From: Thalassolituus sp. UBA674
GTDB lineage: Bacteria > Pseudomonadota > Gammaproteobacteria > Pseudomonadales > Oceanobacteraceae
Direction: 5' to 3'
DNA: 64,000 bases
Assembly (NCBI GenBank): GCA_002298335.1
Contig: DBNK01000030.1
Location: 1 to 64,000, forward strand
Each line of letters starts with the position of its first letter. Position 1 is the stretch's first letter. This document shows positions 51,847 to 62,287 of this stretch, one piece after another. A program made the position numbers and the translations under genes. The notes below the pieces were generated by a model. The model ran no database searches and was not told the DNA's origin. It saw only the letters and a program-made list of their open reading frames with translations.

Positions 51847-54800
51847 TTAAATCTTCTCTTTCCAGTAATCCGTTCTGAACAGACCACAGCGGTTGATATG
51901 GCCGGGGCTGACGGAGGTTCCGGACAGAATCAGCATTTCCGACTCTTCACAGGTAATGACTTCATCGCCGTTGATATCTTCTCCGGGTGGGAAAGCCGGT
52001 GTCGGGTCTGGTGCCAGACCGGTACTCTGTTCAATCGGTGTCACCGTTTCACCGGGAGCCACCGGGCAGTTATCGCCTTCCGCACAGTCCGCCTGGGTTT
52101 TCTGCTGAGCCTCCTGTGTCAGAGCCAGCTGGTAGGTGTTGGAGCTGCCCAGCTGTCCGCCACACTGCATCGTCCCACCGGACTGATCTCCCGGCAGGTA
52201 GGTGTTGAAGGTCGCAATACCGGAAAGAATCAGCGAGGCAGACAGCACCTTTTCACCGTCAGACGCGGCACTGAAATACCAGCCATACGTCGCTGAGGTA
52301 ACGGCATCCCCCGATTCCCAGTCAGTCAGATCACTCAGGGTCACCCGGGTGTAGCTTTCTGGTGTACTCAGCCCCTGAGTATCTTTGATCAGGAAGAAAT
52401 AATCGTCGACCCCGGTGTTCAGCGGGTGTGCCCGGTATCCGGAGCCTATGCTGATCAGGATGTAGTCATCGCCGTTATCCTCAATCCAGGAAACATCCGC
52501 TTTGTTGTAGAAGCGGCGGTTACCACTGAGGCCATCGGTGGCGCTGGTGTTGAGATCGGCAATCACACCGGCGGCGGCAAAGTCACTGCGGCCGGTTGCT
52601 TCCTGGTTGATATCAAACCGCCAGATACGGCCACCCACATCGGGGGCGTAGAGCAGATCAATATAACCGTCTGCATTTTTATCCACCGGCGTCACATCCG
52701 CGGGGAAGCTGCTGGTCATATCGGTCTGAGTGGTGTCGTCGTAGGCACTCCAGAGAACGGCTCCGGTGCGGGCATCCAGCATGTAAACCGTGTTGCCGGT
52801 GTCGTGAATGATGCGGCTTGTCGGTCCGGTCAGGTCGGTACCGTCTTCATCCGGGTCATAACCGCCACCGGCGAACAGCACCACTTTATCGGCGCCGTTC
52901 CATTTCACCAGAGCCGGACGCAGAGATGACCAGGTCTGCCCGAGGCGTTCAAAGCCACTGCTGACCGCAGGAACATTCTTGGTTGCCGTTTCTGTGTAGC
53001 TGCCGTTTTTCTGCCACAGCAGGCTGGGTGAATCCGGGTTGGTGATATCGAAGGCGTAATAACTGTGTCCGCCACGGCGCATACCCAGATAGAGATATAC
53101 GGTATCGCTGCCATCGACCTTGCCATTGAGGTTGATGTCGTTGTGCCAGTAACTCAGGTTGCCGTCGAGGCCATACACTTTGCGGTTGTCGCTGATCAGT
53201 TCCGGGCTGAGGAAATAATTCGGATTTTTCAGAACTTCTTCCGGAATTAAGGAAAAATATTCACTGCCATCCGCGGTATTAATGGCGTGCAGGTAACCAC
53301 TGTTGGTCGCGACATACACCACCTGTTTACCTTCGTTGTAGTTTACGACCACAGGGCGGCTGTGCAGCGGGTCTTCCATGGCTTTGCGGGGTGTTTCATC
53401 GGTATTCATTCCACCGATAAAATTCATCAGTTCCGTGCGGTAGCTGACACCGGATCTGGGCTGGATATCATCGACGTTATCCACCAGATTCAGGCCCAGA
53501 TCTGTGTCACTGAGGTAACCGGATGACTGTGGATTAAACAGGTGCATAACGCCGCTTTTAATCACAAAAATCTGCCGCTCTGAACCGCTCAGCTGAGCGG
53601 CAGCTCCGCCTTCAGAGACTTCGTTACCATCGATGCTGTCACTCCAGTAACTGCGCGAATCACTGGAGAAAAAACCGGTGATGCTGTCGACCGCCGGGTT
53701 GCCGTCGGCATCCACAATACCGTCGGCGGAAATGGCATAACGTTTGAGATTGCCTTTCCAGGCCAGATCATCCGCCGGTTCAAACACGGCGTAATAGAGC
53801 TCGTCACTGATTTCCAGTGAGTTATAGGAACTCACGGCAATGGCCGGCGAGGTGAAGGATGATGGCGTGATCAGAGTCTGTACGGCTGAATCCAGCAGAG
53901 CGCCCTTGATGTCTTCGTAATTGCTGGCCGGATAGAAGGTACCACCACCGGCGGCGGCGATGTTCTCCAGCTTAACCGAGGCCGCGGTACTGGCGCTGGT
54001 GAAACCACCAATGGTATCGACGATGACCTTGTCGTGGTTGAACAGATACCAGGCCAGCTCTTCGGCACAACCGCCGCCGCTGTCACCGCTCTGGTAACTG
54101 CAGCGGTCATAAAGGTAACTGATACCTGAAGGCAGATCTGCTCCGCTGATCAGATTCTCCACATAAGTGTCTGAACCTTTATCGCTGGTCGGCTCACCGT
54201 CGCTGAACAGAATCAGTTTGGTGGTGGTGTTACAGGCGACGAGATCGGGAATCTGATAAATATCACCAACACGCGAATCGCTGACGCTGCGGTTGCCCCA
54301 GTACAGATGCTCTTCGTTCAGGTAGAGACGGGCTTCATGCATGGACTCGGTAATCGGGGTGCTGCCGTCGGCAGTAAAGTTATTCAGAGCCTCAATAAAT
54401 TCATCTTTATTGTTTTTTCCCGGTTTCATGGCCACGCTGACAAAACCACCGGAACTGCCGTCAAAGCGCATCAGTGAAATATTCACATTTTCCGGCAGGG
54501 ACTGGATGGTATCTATGGCGGCTTCACGCAGAATCTGGATACGTGATTTCTGTCCTGTGTTGCCGTACTCGGCCAGATAATTCAGATAATTTCCGGACCA
54601 GATACGGGTAAAACCGCGGTTGCCGGAGAAGACACTGCTGATGCCCCACCACCAGCTGTTGGTGTAAGGAAAACTGCGGCTGGTGCTCAGATTGATGTAA
54701 TAATTGCCATTGTATAAATAGGGGCTCAGATTGCACTCAACGATGGCCGATGCGTCATTTTTATCAATGTTGTAATCGTTATTTTCGCTGGTTTTTTTCG

Positions 54801-55206
54801 GCGCATTCCAGCCCGCGCCGCTGGCCCAGTAAGCCATTTTTCCGGCGTATTCACCGTTGTTCAGCAGAGAGGTCAGTGCATCCCGGCAATTGATCTGAGA
54901 CAACACTAATTCATTTTCAAGAATATCAGCAGCTTCGGTGCTGAGATTGATATCACCATTACCGCCAGGACGGTAAATATAGTAATGATCGGCGACAAAG
55001 CCGTACTGGGTGTTGTCGTAGACGGTGTCGTTGTCGTACGGCTCGCCGGTATCTTCCAGCGTCTGCATACTGCCGGAGGTATCAAACAGAAAAACGACAT
55101 TACTGGCTGCAGAAGTAGAGCCACCGGTGAAGATCTCGGTGTCATCGGCATGGGCGGGCGCGGTGAAAAAACCGAGCAGAAGAAACGCAGAAAAAACATA
55201 ATTCAT
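51847..55206 (-). CDS. PilY1-family type IV pilus tip protein (second copy)
   Basis: A large secreted protein (1119 residues) with signal LLGFFTAPAHA and an N-terminal von Willebrand A domain carrying the MIDAS motif DTSGSM at 42-47. Its C-terminal half is a PilY1 beta-propeller (VVNYNEGKQVVYVATNSGYLHA; GGGYDPDEDGTD), with EF-hand-like loops DINLNGKVDGSD and DKNADGYID (calcium-binding candidates). It is a paralogue of the neighbouring PilY1 at 56964. It lies last in a fimU'-pilX'-pilY1' set. In P. aeruginosa, PilY1 is at pilus tips and acts in surface sensing; adhesion is the inferred role. Confidence 0.9.
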   Translation of the reverse strand: MNYVFSAFLLLGFFTAPAHADDTEIFTGGSTSAASNVVFLFDTSGSMQTLEDTGEPYDNDTVYDNTQYGFVADHYYIYRPGGNGDINLSTEAADILENELVLSQINCRDALTSLLNNGEYAGKMAYWASGAGWNAPKKTSENNDYNIDKNDASAIVECNLSPYLYNGNYYINLSTSRSFPYTNSWWWGISSVFSGNRGFTRIWSGNYLNYLAEYGNTGQKSRIQILREAAIDTIQSLPENVNISLMRFDGSSGGFVSVAMKPGKNNKDEFIEALNNFTADGSTPITESMHEARLYLNEEHLYWGNRSVSDSRVGDIYQIPDLVACNTTTKLILFSDGEPTSDKGSDTYVENLISGADLPSGISYLYDRCSYQSGDSGGGCAEELAWYLFNHDKVIVDTIGGFTSASTAASVKLENIAAAGGGTFYPASNYEDIKGALLDSAVQTLITPSSFTSPAIAVSSYNSLEISDELYYAVFEPADDLAWKGNLKRYAISADGIVDADGNPAVDSITGFFSSDSRSYWSDSIDGNEVSEGGAAAQLSGSERQIFVIKSGVMHLFNPQSSGYLSDTDLGLNLVDNVDDIQPRSGVSYRTELMNFIGGMNTDETPRKAMEDPLHSRPVVVNYNEGKQVVYVATNSGYLHAINTADGSEYFSLIPEEVLKNPNYFLSPELISDNRKVYGLDGNLSYWHNDINLNGKVDGSDTVYLYLGMRRGGHSYYAFDITNPDSPSLLWQKNGSYTETATKNVPAVSSGFERLGQTWSSLRPALVKWNGADKVVLFAGGGYDPDEDGTDLTGPTSRIIHDTGNTVYMLDARTGAVLWSAYDDTTQTDMTSSFPADVTPVDKNADGYIDLLYAPDVGGRIWRFDINQEATGRSDFAAAGVIADLNTSATDGLSGNRRFYNKADVSWIEDNGDDYILISIGSGYRAHPLNTGVDDYFFLIKDTQGLSTPESYTRVTLSDLTDWESGDAVTSATYGWYFSAASDGEKVLSASLILSGIATFNTYLPGDQSGGTMQCGGQLGSSNTYQLALTQEAQQKTQADCAEGDNCPVAPGETVTPIEQSTGLAPDPTPAFPPGEDINGDEVITCEESEMLILSGTSVSPGHINRCGLFRTDYWKEKI

Positions 55207-55230
55207 GGTCCATCCTCCATGCCAGACGGC

Positions 55231-55752
55231 TTAACTTTTGGGGACCTGGAAGGTAAATCCGAGCAGTTGTGTGGCTTTATAACGGCCGGTTATGTCGGAC
55301 GTTATGCTGCTGATTTCAAACTGGCGTATCGCCATATGACCGATACTGTTGTTTGCCGTAAAAGCGTAGTTCATATTCACCGGCGCCGTATTGCGGTAGC
55401 GCAGGGTGGTAGTGATCTGGCTGATTTCTTCCGGATCGGCAGGCACGTCGGCACTGAGAACAGCCACCTGATCTTCGGTGGATTTCTCAATAGCCAGACT
55501 CATCTCACTGCTGCTGCTGCCGTCTTTGCGGTACTTCAGATACTTGCTCATCACTTCGCTGCGGGTGGTGTAGAACAGGGTTTCTTTGGTCTGCAGATTG
55601 GTGACGATACGGATCTGATTGGTGGAAATATTCATGTTGATCAGCGACAGCAGGGTCACTGAGGTCAGCAGGATCAGGCTGACAATCAGAGTGCTGCCTT
55701 TCTGGGCTGTCATAGCCACAGATGACGCGGCCAGACGTGCTGCGCGGCTCAC
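55231..55752 (-). CDS. PilX-type minor pilin (second copy)
   Basis: A 173-residue prepilin-like protein with cleavage site QKG-STLIV and hydrophobic start LIVSLILLTSVTLLSLINMN. It matches the PilX pattern (NQIRIVTNLQTKETLFYTTRSEVMSKYLKYRKDG), with no Glu at +5. It overlaps the upstream fimU' by 4 bp and is followed by pilY1'. It has a paralogue at 60372. Confidence 0.85.
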   Translation of the reverse strand: MSRAARLAASSVAMTAQKGSTLIVSLILLTSVTLLSLINMNISTNQIRIVTNLQTKETLFYTTRSEVMSKYLKYRKDGSSSSEMSLAIEKSTEDQVAVLSADVPADPEEISQITTTLRYRNTAPVNMNYAFTANNSIGHMAIRQFEISSITSDITGRYKATQLLGFTFQVPKS

Positions 55753-56246
55753 AGGCAGGCAACCTCAGAAAAGGCAATCTGCCCGGATGCCATCAGGCTG
55801 ATGTTGCGGGCATTGTTACCGGTACAGCCGCTGGCCGTAATCGCCAGAGTACCAGAGGTTTCCAGCTGACCACTGGCGGTAAAGCCAATGGGGGTCAGAT
55901 AGGTGAACTCATCAGAATCAATACTGACGCGGTCGTCCAGGGCATCGCGCTGGCGCAGAACATCTCCGGCTACCAGAGGGTCACCACTGTATGCCTGGAC
56001 GGTCCAGCCCTGGCTGAAACCACCCACTGCCGGGGTAATGCGCACGGTTTCTCCCCGGGCGATGGCCTTGTTGCGTGCCACGATCAGGTCCATCTGCAGG
56101 CGACTGAAAGCCTGCTTGGAGGACGAATTGGAAACGTAGGTACCCATGGATGGAATGCCCAGTGTCAGCAGTATGCTGGCAATGCTCAGGGTCATCAGCA
56201 GTTCCGTCAGGGTAAAACCGCGGTTGGCTTTGGTGGTCTTGTTCAT
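55749..56246 (-). CDS. FimT/FimU-type pseudopilin (second copy)
   Basis: A 165-residue type II pseudopilin with cleavage before FTLTELL (Glu at +5) and GspH/FimT domain. The ATG at 56246 is preferred: GGAGA lies about 9 bp upstream. The C-terminal part IGFTASGQLETSGTL … SGCTGNNARNISLMASGQIAF parallels the FimU at 62284. It leads the second minor pilin set and overlaps pilX' by 4 bp. The 56247-56568 upstream region should hold its promoter; no strong consensus is visible there. Confidence 0.85.
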   Translation of the reverse strand: MNKTTKANRGFTLTELLMTLSIASILLTLGIPSMGTYVSNSSSKQAFSRLQMDLIVARNKAIARGETVRITPAVGGFSQGWTVQAYSGDPLVAGDVLRQRDALDDRVSIDSDEFTYLTPIGFTASGQLETSGTLAITASGCTGNNARNISLMASGQIAFSEVACL

Positions 56247-56523
56247 AACCTTCATTCTCCATCTGCAGTGAATGAATGCCGTACAGTAGGTGTCTGTTGC
56301 GTGTCGCGTCAGGACAGTCAGACCGGGCACTTCAGTCCCGACCGACAGGATCAGATTAGTAGGTCCTGAGCGCCTGTTCAGTGGTAGTTTTTTATTCCTT
56401 TGTTACCGTCGGTTATGGCGTTAGTGAGGTGTGTAGCCGGGCAACTGAAATGACACGGAAACGGGCGTGAAGGTGAAGAATCCGCGCATCTCTGGCGGCG
56501 GGAAGTGACGGGGAAAGTGAACT

Positions 56524-56543
56524 CCCCTGTTCAATAACAGGGG
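56524..56543 (-). terminator. Hairpin after pilE
   Basis: CCCCTGTT pairs with AACAGGGG around CAAT, 25 bp beyond pilE's stop. It lacks a clear T-tract on the minus strand and is a candidate only. Confidence 0.4.
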
Positions 56544-56568
56544 AAGAAAAACAGCAGGGGAAAAGGGG

Positions 56569-56967
56569 TCAGAGCTGGTGTTCGGTACCGTCGTCGCGCA
56601 CGGCTTTACCCAGGCTGTTCATGATGATGTCGCCATCATCCACCTGATTGCCGGTGGCGGTGGCGGTGATTTCCACACACAGGCCGATGGCGGTACCACT
56701 GCAGGTACTGGCGGCGATACTGTAGCGGTCAATAACGTATGGATCGGCGCCGAACCCCAGATCCGTCAGGTCGGCAGTGTAGGTTTTGTTGTTCATGTAG
56801 TAGCGCTCCTGAGCGGTCAGGATACGCTGCATCTCAGTGATGGCGTCAGAGCGGTAGCCCTGGCGCATCTGTGCCTGATAACTGGGTATGGCAATGGCGG
56901 CGAGAATGCCGACCACGGCCACGGCGATCAGGAGTTCCATCAGGGTAAAACCATATTGCTGCTTCAT
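56569..56967 (-). CDS. pilE: PilE-type minor pilin
   Basis: A 132-residue type IV pilin with cleavage YG-FTLMELLIAV (Glu +5). The conserved IPSYQAQMRQGYRSDAITEMQRILTAQERYYM helix and a C-terminal Cys pair (STCSGTAIGLCVEI) match PilE/PilA-like pilins. It overlaps the PilY1 gene at 56964 by 4 bp. In P. aeruginosa the equivalent pilE follows pilY1 and pilY2; here pilY2 was not found. Confidence 0.88.
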   Translation of the reverse strand: MKQQYGFTLMELLIAVAVVGILAAIAIPSYQAQMRQGYRSDAITEMQRILTAQERYYMNNKTYTADLTDLGFGADPYVIDRYSIAASTCSGTAIGLCVEITATATGNQVDDGDIIMNSLGKAVRDDGTEHQL

Positions 56968-59900
56968 CGGTTTTCCTTCCAGTAATCCGTATTGAACAGG
57001 TCACAACGGTTGAGGTGACCACTTGTTGTTGAGGTGCCACTCAGTATCACCAGTGATGAGTCTTCACAGCTCGGGTCCGGGTTTGTATCGTCTGCCGGAG
57101 GCAGGGTGATGGTAGGGTCCGGTGCCAGACCGACCACACTCTGCACGGGTTCGACGGTCTCGCCAGGGCGCGCGGGGCAGCTGCCACCTTCTTCACAGTC
57201 AGCCTGGGCGTACGCCGCATCGGTCAGTGCCAGCTGATAGATATTGGACTGGCCCATGGCACCCGTGCACTGCAGGGTGTCGTCGGTTTCCTGAGCCGGA
57301 ATATAAGAGTTGAAGGTGACGATACCCGACAGGGTGACCGATGCGGACAGCACTTTTTCCCCGGTCGTTCCGGCCTGCAGATACCAACCATGCACAGAGT
57401 TTTCGGCATCCTGGGCACTCCAGGCCACCAGATCACTGAGCGTCAGAGTGGTGCCATAACTGTCTGGTACATTCAGGCCGTACGGATCCTTCAGCAGCAG
57501 CTGATAATCCGTGGTCTCTGTGCTCAGAGGATGAGCCCGGTAGCCGCTGCCGATGCTGATCAGGATGTAGGGGGTGTCGGCGTCAGTTATGTACGACACA
57601 TCCGGGCGGTTGTAAAAGCGGCGGTTGCCGGAAATACCGTCAGAGCTGCTGGTGTTTATATCGGCAATCACAGCGCCAGTGGCAAAGTCATTACGGCTGG
57701 TGGCACTTTCACTGATGTCAAAGCGCCAGATCCGTCCACCCACATCAGCGGCGTAGAGCAGGTCAACATAACCGTTGTTGTTGCGGTCTACCGGGACCAC
57801 ATCCGCAGGGAAGCTGCTGGTCATGGACGATGGGGACAGGTCTGACTGAGCATCCCAGAGCACGCTGCCGTCGCTGGCATCCAGCAGGTAGATGGTATTC
57901 CCGGTATCGTGAGTGATGCGTGATTCCGGACCAGCCTCATCAGTGCCGTCCTCATCCGGGTCGTAACCACCGCCGGCAAAGAGCACGACTTTGTCGGAAC
58001 CATTCCACTTGATCAGAGCGGGGCGCAGGGAAGACCAGGTCTGGCCCAGATGGCTGAAACCACTGCTGGCTGACGGCACATTCTTGGTGGTGGTGTCGGT
58101 GTAGTTACCGTGCTTGATCCACAGAACGGACGGGTTATCCGGGTCGGTGACATCAAAGGCATAGTAGCTGTGGCCGCCACGGCGCTGGCCAACGTACAGG
58201 TACACCGTATCCTGACCATCGACTTTGCCGTTAAGGTTGAGATCGTTGTGCCAGTAGGTGATCGGGCCGTCGAGAGCATATATCTTCTGATCTGCCGGCA
58301 TCAGTGACGGGGTCATGTAGTAATTCGGATTTTTCAGGGTTTCTTCCGGCAGAATGGCGAAGCGTTCTGAGCCGTCAGACGTATCAATCGCATGCAGATA
58401 ACCACTGTTGCTGCCTACGTAGACCACCTGCTCACCCTCGGAGTAGTTTATGACCACAGGCCGGCTGTGCAGAGGATCTTCCATGGCCTCACGGGCAACC
58501 CAGTTTCCGGTCTCAGCGTCATAGCGTTCACCGGCAATCCAGTGCAGCAGTTCGTCACGGTAGGAAATACCCGTGTCCGGGTCATCGTCACCGGAGTTTT
58601 CGACCAGATCCAGCCCCAGAGTCTGGTCCTGCAGATAATTGGCACTGTCCGGATCAAAACTGCGCAGACGCTCATTATCGATGGTGTAAATATTACGGCT
58701 TGCCGGGTCCTGCTGGGCAGCTGCACCGCCCAAGGTAACCTGATTGCCATCCTGCACATCGCTCCAGAAACTGGTGGTTGTTTCTGCAAAGAAGCCTGTA
58801 TCGGGATCAACAGCCAGATCCCCGTTTTTATCGATGATGCCTTTGCTGCTGATGGCGTAACGCTTGAGATTACCGTTCCAGGCAAAATCCTGAGTGGGTT
58901 CAAACACGGCGTAATACAGTTCATCGCTGATTTCGAGACTGTTGTAGGAGCTGACCGCAATCGCCGGTGAGGTGTAGCTGGAGGGCTGAGTCAGGACCTT
59001 GACTGATGAATCCTGCAGCGCGTTGCGGATATCCAGATAGCCATCAGCCTGGTAAAAAGTGCCACCCCCTGCGTCAGCAATGCTCTCCAGCTTTGTCGAG
59101 GCCGAGGAACCGGCGCCAGTAAAACCACCGATGGTGTCGACGATAATGCCCTCTCTCTTCAGCATGTAATAGGCCAGCTCTTCGGCGCAGGTACCGTCTC
59201 CCGAAGTGGCAGAGCAATCCGGATCCGGGGCTTTCTCATCTCCGGGTGCGGGCAACAAATCTGCTGTCATGCCGGATATATCACTATTGGAGCCGGTATC
59301 TGACTGTGGTAAACCATCACTGAAGAGAATCACCTTGGTTTTCACCTTACATGCGCTATCCTCTGGCATAACGTAGGTGTTGCCAGAACGCGATTCGGCA
59401 ACACTTTTATGGCCATACTTAAGGCTCTGCTCCGTCAGATAAAGCAGAGATTCATGCATGCTTTCCGAGATTGGAGTGCTGCCATTGGCCTCATAGGCAT
59501 TCAGGGCGGTGGCAAACTCAGCGTAATTTTCTCTGGCGGGTTTCATGGCCACAGCAACGTAGCCGCCATCGCTGCCGTCAAAGCGCATCAGAGCGAGGTT
59601 CACATTGTCAGGCAGGGATTTGATGGTGTCCTTTGCGGCATCCCGTAAGGTTTCCAGCCGGGTCATTTCCCGTCCCTGGATTTCATCGTACAGAGAAACA
59701 TAGTTTAAGTAGTTGCCACTCCAGAGATAGGTGTACTTGCGGCAGATACCAAGGGTACAGAATCTCCATCGATTAAAGCGTGCGTTGGTGTAAGGTGTTG
59801 ATGTGCTGTCTCTCAGAAAGTCATATGTATTTCCCTGATAGGTGTAGCTACTGTTATCGCATTCAACAATTGCACTGGTATCGCTTGAGTCAAAATCTAC

Positions 59901-60359
59901 GGCATTATTATCCCCGAGGGCGTATGGTGCATACCAACCCTGGCCGTTGCGCCAATAGGCCATTTCGCCACCGGCGTATTCGCCTGAAGCAGATGCTGCA
60001 TTGAGTGCAGAACTGCACTTGACCTGACTGGCGGATACTTCATTGTGGAGAATAATCTGGTATTCGGCGTCCAGAAATTCATCAAAATTCCCGTAAAAAA
60101 TTTCTTCAATCGTCGGTTTCCGATACAAATAATATTTATCTGACTCAAAACCATAACGGGTATTTTCGTAGACGGTATCCGGGTCATAAACAGCGTTGGT
60201 GCCATCCACTTTGTTTTCCATACTGCCTGAGGTATCAAACAGGAAGACCACATTCGTGGCGGCGGAAAAATCTGTCCCGGTAAATAACTCCGTATCATCC
60301 GCTACTGCGGCTGCAGCGAGCAGACTGAACATCATCGAATAAATAATGTTCCGTTTCAT
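56964..60359 (-). CDS. pilY1: PilY1-family type IV pilus tip protein
   Basis: A 1131-residue secreted protein with a signal (MMFSLLAAAAVA), a von Willebrand A domain with MIDAS DTSGSM at 42-47, and a C-terminal PilY1 propeller (GYLHAIDTSDGSERF; GGYDPDEDGTDEAGPESR). EF-hand-like loops DLNLNGKVDGQD and DRNNNGYVD are candidate calcium sites. It lies between pilX and pilE as in P. aeruginosa. PilY1 primes pilus assembly and is associated with surface adhesion and mechanosensing in that species; the role here is by inference. Confidence 0.94.
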   Translation of the reverse strand: MKRNIIYSMMFSLLAAAAVADDTELFTGTDFSAATNVVFLFDTSGSMENKVDGTNAVYDPDTVYENTRYGFESDKYYLYRKPTIEEIFYGNFDEFLDAEYQIILHNEVSASQVKCSSALNAASASGEYAGGEMAYWRNGQGWYAPYALGDNNAVDFDSSDTSAIVECDNSSYTYQGNTYDFLRDSTSTPYTNARFNRWRFCTLGICRKYTYLWSGNYLNYVSLYDEIQGREMTRLETLRDAAKDTIKSLPDNVNLALMRFDGSDGGYVAVAMKPARENYAEFATALNAYEANGSTPISESMHESLLYLTEQSLKYGHKSVAESRSGNTYVMPEDSACKVKTKVILFSDGLPQSDTGSNSDISGMTADLLPAPGDEKAPDPDCSATSGDGTCAEELAYYMLKREGIIVDTIGGFTGAGSSASTKLESIADAGGGTFYQADGYLDIRNALQDSSVKVLTQPSSYTSPAIAVSSYNSLEISDELYYAVFEPTQDFAWNGNLKRYAISSKGIIDKNGDLAVDPDTGFFAETTTSFWSDVQDGNQVTLGGAAAQQDPASRNIYTIDNERLRSFDPDSANYLQDQTLGLDLVENSGDDDPDTGISYRDELLHWIAGERYDAETGNWVAREAMEDPLHSRPVVINYSEGEQVVYVGSNSGYLHAIDTSDGSERFAILPEETLKNPNYYMTPSLMPADQKIYALDGPITYWHNDLNLNGKVDGQDTVYLYVGQRRGGHSYYAFDVTDPDNPSVLWIKHGNYTDTTTKNVPSASSGFSHLGQTWSSLRPALIKWNGSDKVVLFAGGGYDPDEDGTDEAGPESRITHDTGNTIYLLDASDGSVLWDAQSDLSPSSMTSSFPADVVPVDRNNNGYVDLLYAADVGGRIWRFDISESATSRNDFATGAVIADINTSSSDGISGNRRFYNRPDVSYITDADTPYILISIGSGYRAHPLSTETTDYQLLLKDPYGLNVPDSYGTTLTLSDLVAWSAQDAENSVHGWYLQAGTTGEKVLSASVTLSGIVTFNSYIPAQETDDTLQCTGAMGQSNIYQLALTDAAYAQADCEEGGSCPARPGETVEPVQSVVGLAPDPTITLPPADDTNPDPSCEDSSLVILSGTSTTSGHLNRCDLFNTDYWKENR

Positions 60360-60371
60360 GATTTTCTTCCT

Positions 60372-60875
60372 TTAATTGGCCAGGATACGCTGGAAGGTAA
60401 ATCCCAGCTCTTGTGATGAGCTGAAACGCTCGGATTTATCCACCGTTTCTGCAGCAGCCTCAAACTGCATCTGTGTCATATGGCCGACACTGCTGCTGGC
60501 AGCAAAGCCATAATTAAAATTCACCGGCGTATTGTTTTTATAGCGCAGGCTGGAATTAATATGATCAATCTGAGTTGCATCAATGATCACGTCTGCCGTC
60601 AGTGACGCCACTGAGTCGTTTACTGCTTCTTCAATGGCGGTGGCCAGATCGTCACTGCTGTCACCGCTTTTCCGGTACTTCACGTATTTGGTGATAAGTT
60701 CGCGCTTACTGGTATGGAACACAGTCTCTTTGGTCTGCAGGTTATTCACAATACGCACTTGAGTGGTGGAGCTCTGCAGGTTTACCACAGCGAGAAAAGT
60801 CACAGCCGTCAGCATGATCAGGCTGACGATCAGCGCGCTGCCACGTTGGTTATCCGGTCCGGTTGAAAAAAACAT
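60372..60875 (-). CDS. pilX: PilX minor pilin
   Basis: A 167-residue prepilin-like protein, cleavage QRG-SALIV and start LIVSLIMLTAVTFLAVVNLQ, with PilX pattern TQVRIVNNLQTKETVFHTSKRELITKYVKYRKSG. It lies 12 bp upstream of pilY1 in transcription. It is a paralogue of the 55231 gene. Confidence 0.9.
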   Translation of the reverse strand: MFFSTGPDNQRGSALIVSLIMLTAVTFLAVVNLQSSTTQVRIVNNLQTKETVFHTSKRELITKYVKYRKSGDSSDDLATAIEEAVNDSVASLTADVIIDATQIDHINSSLRYKNNTPVNFNYGFAASSSVGHMTQMQFEAAAETVDKSERFSSSQELGFTFQRILAN

Positions 60876-60887
60876 CGATGACTCCGT

Positions 60888-61715
60888 TCAGTAGTTCAGC
60901 AGAGTCACCGTGGTGGTAAACACCTGTCGGCTCAGCTGGTCTGTGTAATCGTAAATGGCGGAATTCAGAACCGCGTACTGGCGCTCGGTCGCCGGAGCCT
61001 CGGTGCGGATCAGGGCCTCGGTCAGGAAACCAATGCGCATAGCGTAGACATTGTTCCAGTCGGTCACTTCTCCGGCGGCCAGGTAGCGTGAAACATTCAG
61101 GACCTGATCCTGTGGGTCAGACGGACTCTGGCCGTAGAGCACATGCATGGCTGTCACCCCGGCGGCCAGTGCTTGTGAGCTGCCGAAGGAGGCACCGGCG
61201 GTCCCCCGTGCTGTGCCATTGATGTCGTAGGTTTCACAGCGCAGGTTACTGATGTTATTGCCGTCCACAGCCACCCAGTAAACGTCCATAACTGCAACAT
61301 CGGTACTGATGGGGCTGCCACTGCTGTCCGTCAGGGCGCTGCCATAACAGGTCACTGCGGTATCTTCACCGGCCAGCGCCACGCGCTGAATGCCGAGCTG
61401 GTCGCCGCTATCGCCTGTGCCTCCGGCACTGTCCCAGATACAGCGCTGGTCAGTGGCGGCAGCGCACAGACCGGGGAAGGGCTGTAGTCCGGATTCTGCC
61501 GGATCATAGCCGGTGCGCAGCAGCTGACGGTTCATATAGTCAGCCGTGAAACGTCCGGTTTCCTGAGTCTGCGACAGGGTGTCAGACACAGAGGCAGCCT
61601 GGTTACTGGTGACCAGAATGGTGCCCACAGCTCCCATGATCATGAGGCTGAGGGTCATGGCAATCATCAGTTCAACCAGAGTCAGACCCTGTTGCAGTCG
61701 CAGTGTACTGTTCAT
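60888..61715 (-). CDS. pilW: PilW minor pilin
   Basis: A 275-residue type IV minor pilin, cleavage QQG-LTLVELMIAM (Glu +5), with a large C-terminal domain (GIQRVALAGEDTAVTCYGSAL; YGQSPSDPQDQVLNVSRYL), the PilW pattern. Its start overlaps the pilV stop by 4 bp. Confidence 0.9.
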   Translation of the reverse strand: MNSTLRLQQGLTLVELMIAMTLSLMIMGAVGTILVTSNQAASVSDTLSQTQETGRFTADYMNRQLLRTGYDPAESGLQPFPGLCAAATDQRCIWDSAGGTGDSGDQLGIQRVALAGEDTAVTCYGSALTDSSGSPISTDVAVMDVYWVAVDGNNISNLRCETYDINGTARGTAGASFGSSQALAAGVTAMHVLYGQSPSDPQDQVLNVSRYLAAGEVTDWNNVYAMRIGFLTEALIRTEAPATERQYAVLNSAIYDYTDQLSRQVFTTTVTLLNY

Positions 61716-62287
61716 GGCATAAATACCTGGCTGTAGCTTTCCCGTGGATTGGTGGCGATCTCGCCGTCATCGAGGAAATAGACGGTGTTGCCATCGATAT
61801 CGGTACCGCTGGTGCGGGAGTTCCAGCTGATGGTGATCTGCATGGTGCCGTCACCGTTGTCGGTGATGGTCAGGCCGGGATCATTAATGAATGAAGCTGA
61901 GCCGGTTTCAGCATCAAGGCCGTCGACCAGTGCAGAAGTACCACAGAGACTTTCCCAGACATCAAAAACGGCGTTCTCTGCATTACTGCAGTCTTCTGCT
62001 GGGACCTGGTCTGTGCCGTCAAAATAGGATGAGCACATGCGTACGGCCGGAATGTTATCGCAGCGGATTTCATTCGCCTGCACGTAAGAGGCGGCGGCGG
62101 TTTTATTCGCACCGATGCGGTTGATCAGATCGTTGGCGATCCAGATTGCATGGGTGCGGTTACCGCTGTCTTCGACGGTTCGGATGGACTGCATCTGCAT
62201 GGCCGTCAGTCCGGCAAGACCTATGATGGTGATGGCAATGGTGACCAGCACTTCAAGCATGCTGAATCCCTGTTGTGTCATCTTCAT
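61712..62287 (-). CDS. pilV: PilV minor pilin
   Basis: A 191-residue type IV minor pilin with cleavage QQG-FSMLEVLVTI (Glu +5), the PilV layout, and multiple Cys (DNIPAVRMCSSYFDG; CGTSALVDG). It overlaps both flanking genes by 4 bp, so the cluster is coupled. Confidence 0.9.
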   Translation of the reverse strand: MKMTQQGFSMLEVLVTIAITIIGLAGLTAMQMQSIRTVEDSGNRTHAIWIANDLINRIGANKTAAASYVQANEIRCDNIPAVRMCSSYFDGTDQVPAEDCSNAENAVFDVWESLCGTSALVDGLDAETGSASFINDPGLTITDNGDGTMQITISWNSRTSGTDIDGNTVYFLDDGEIATNPRESYSQVFMP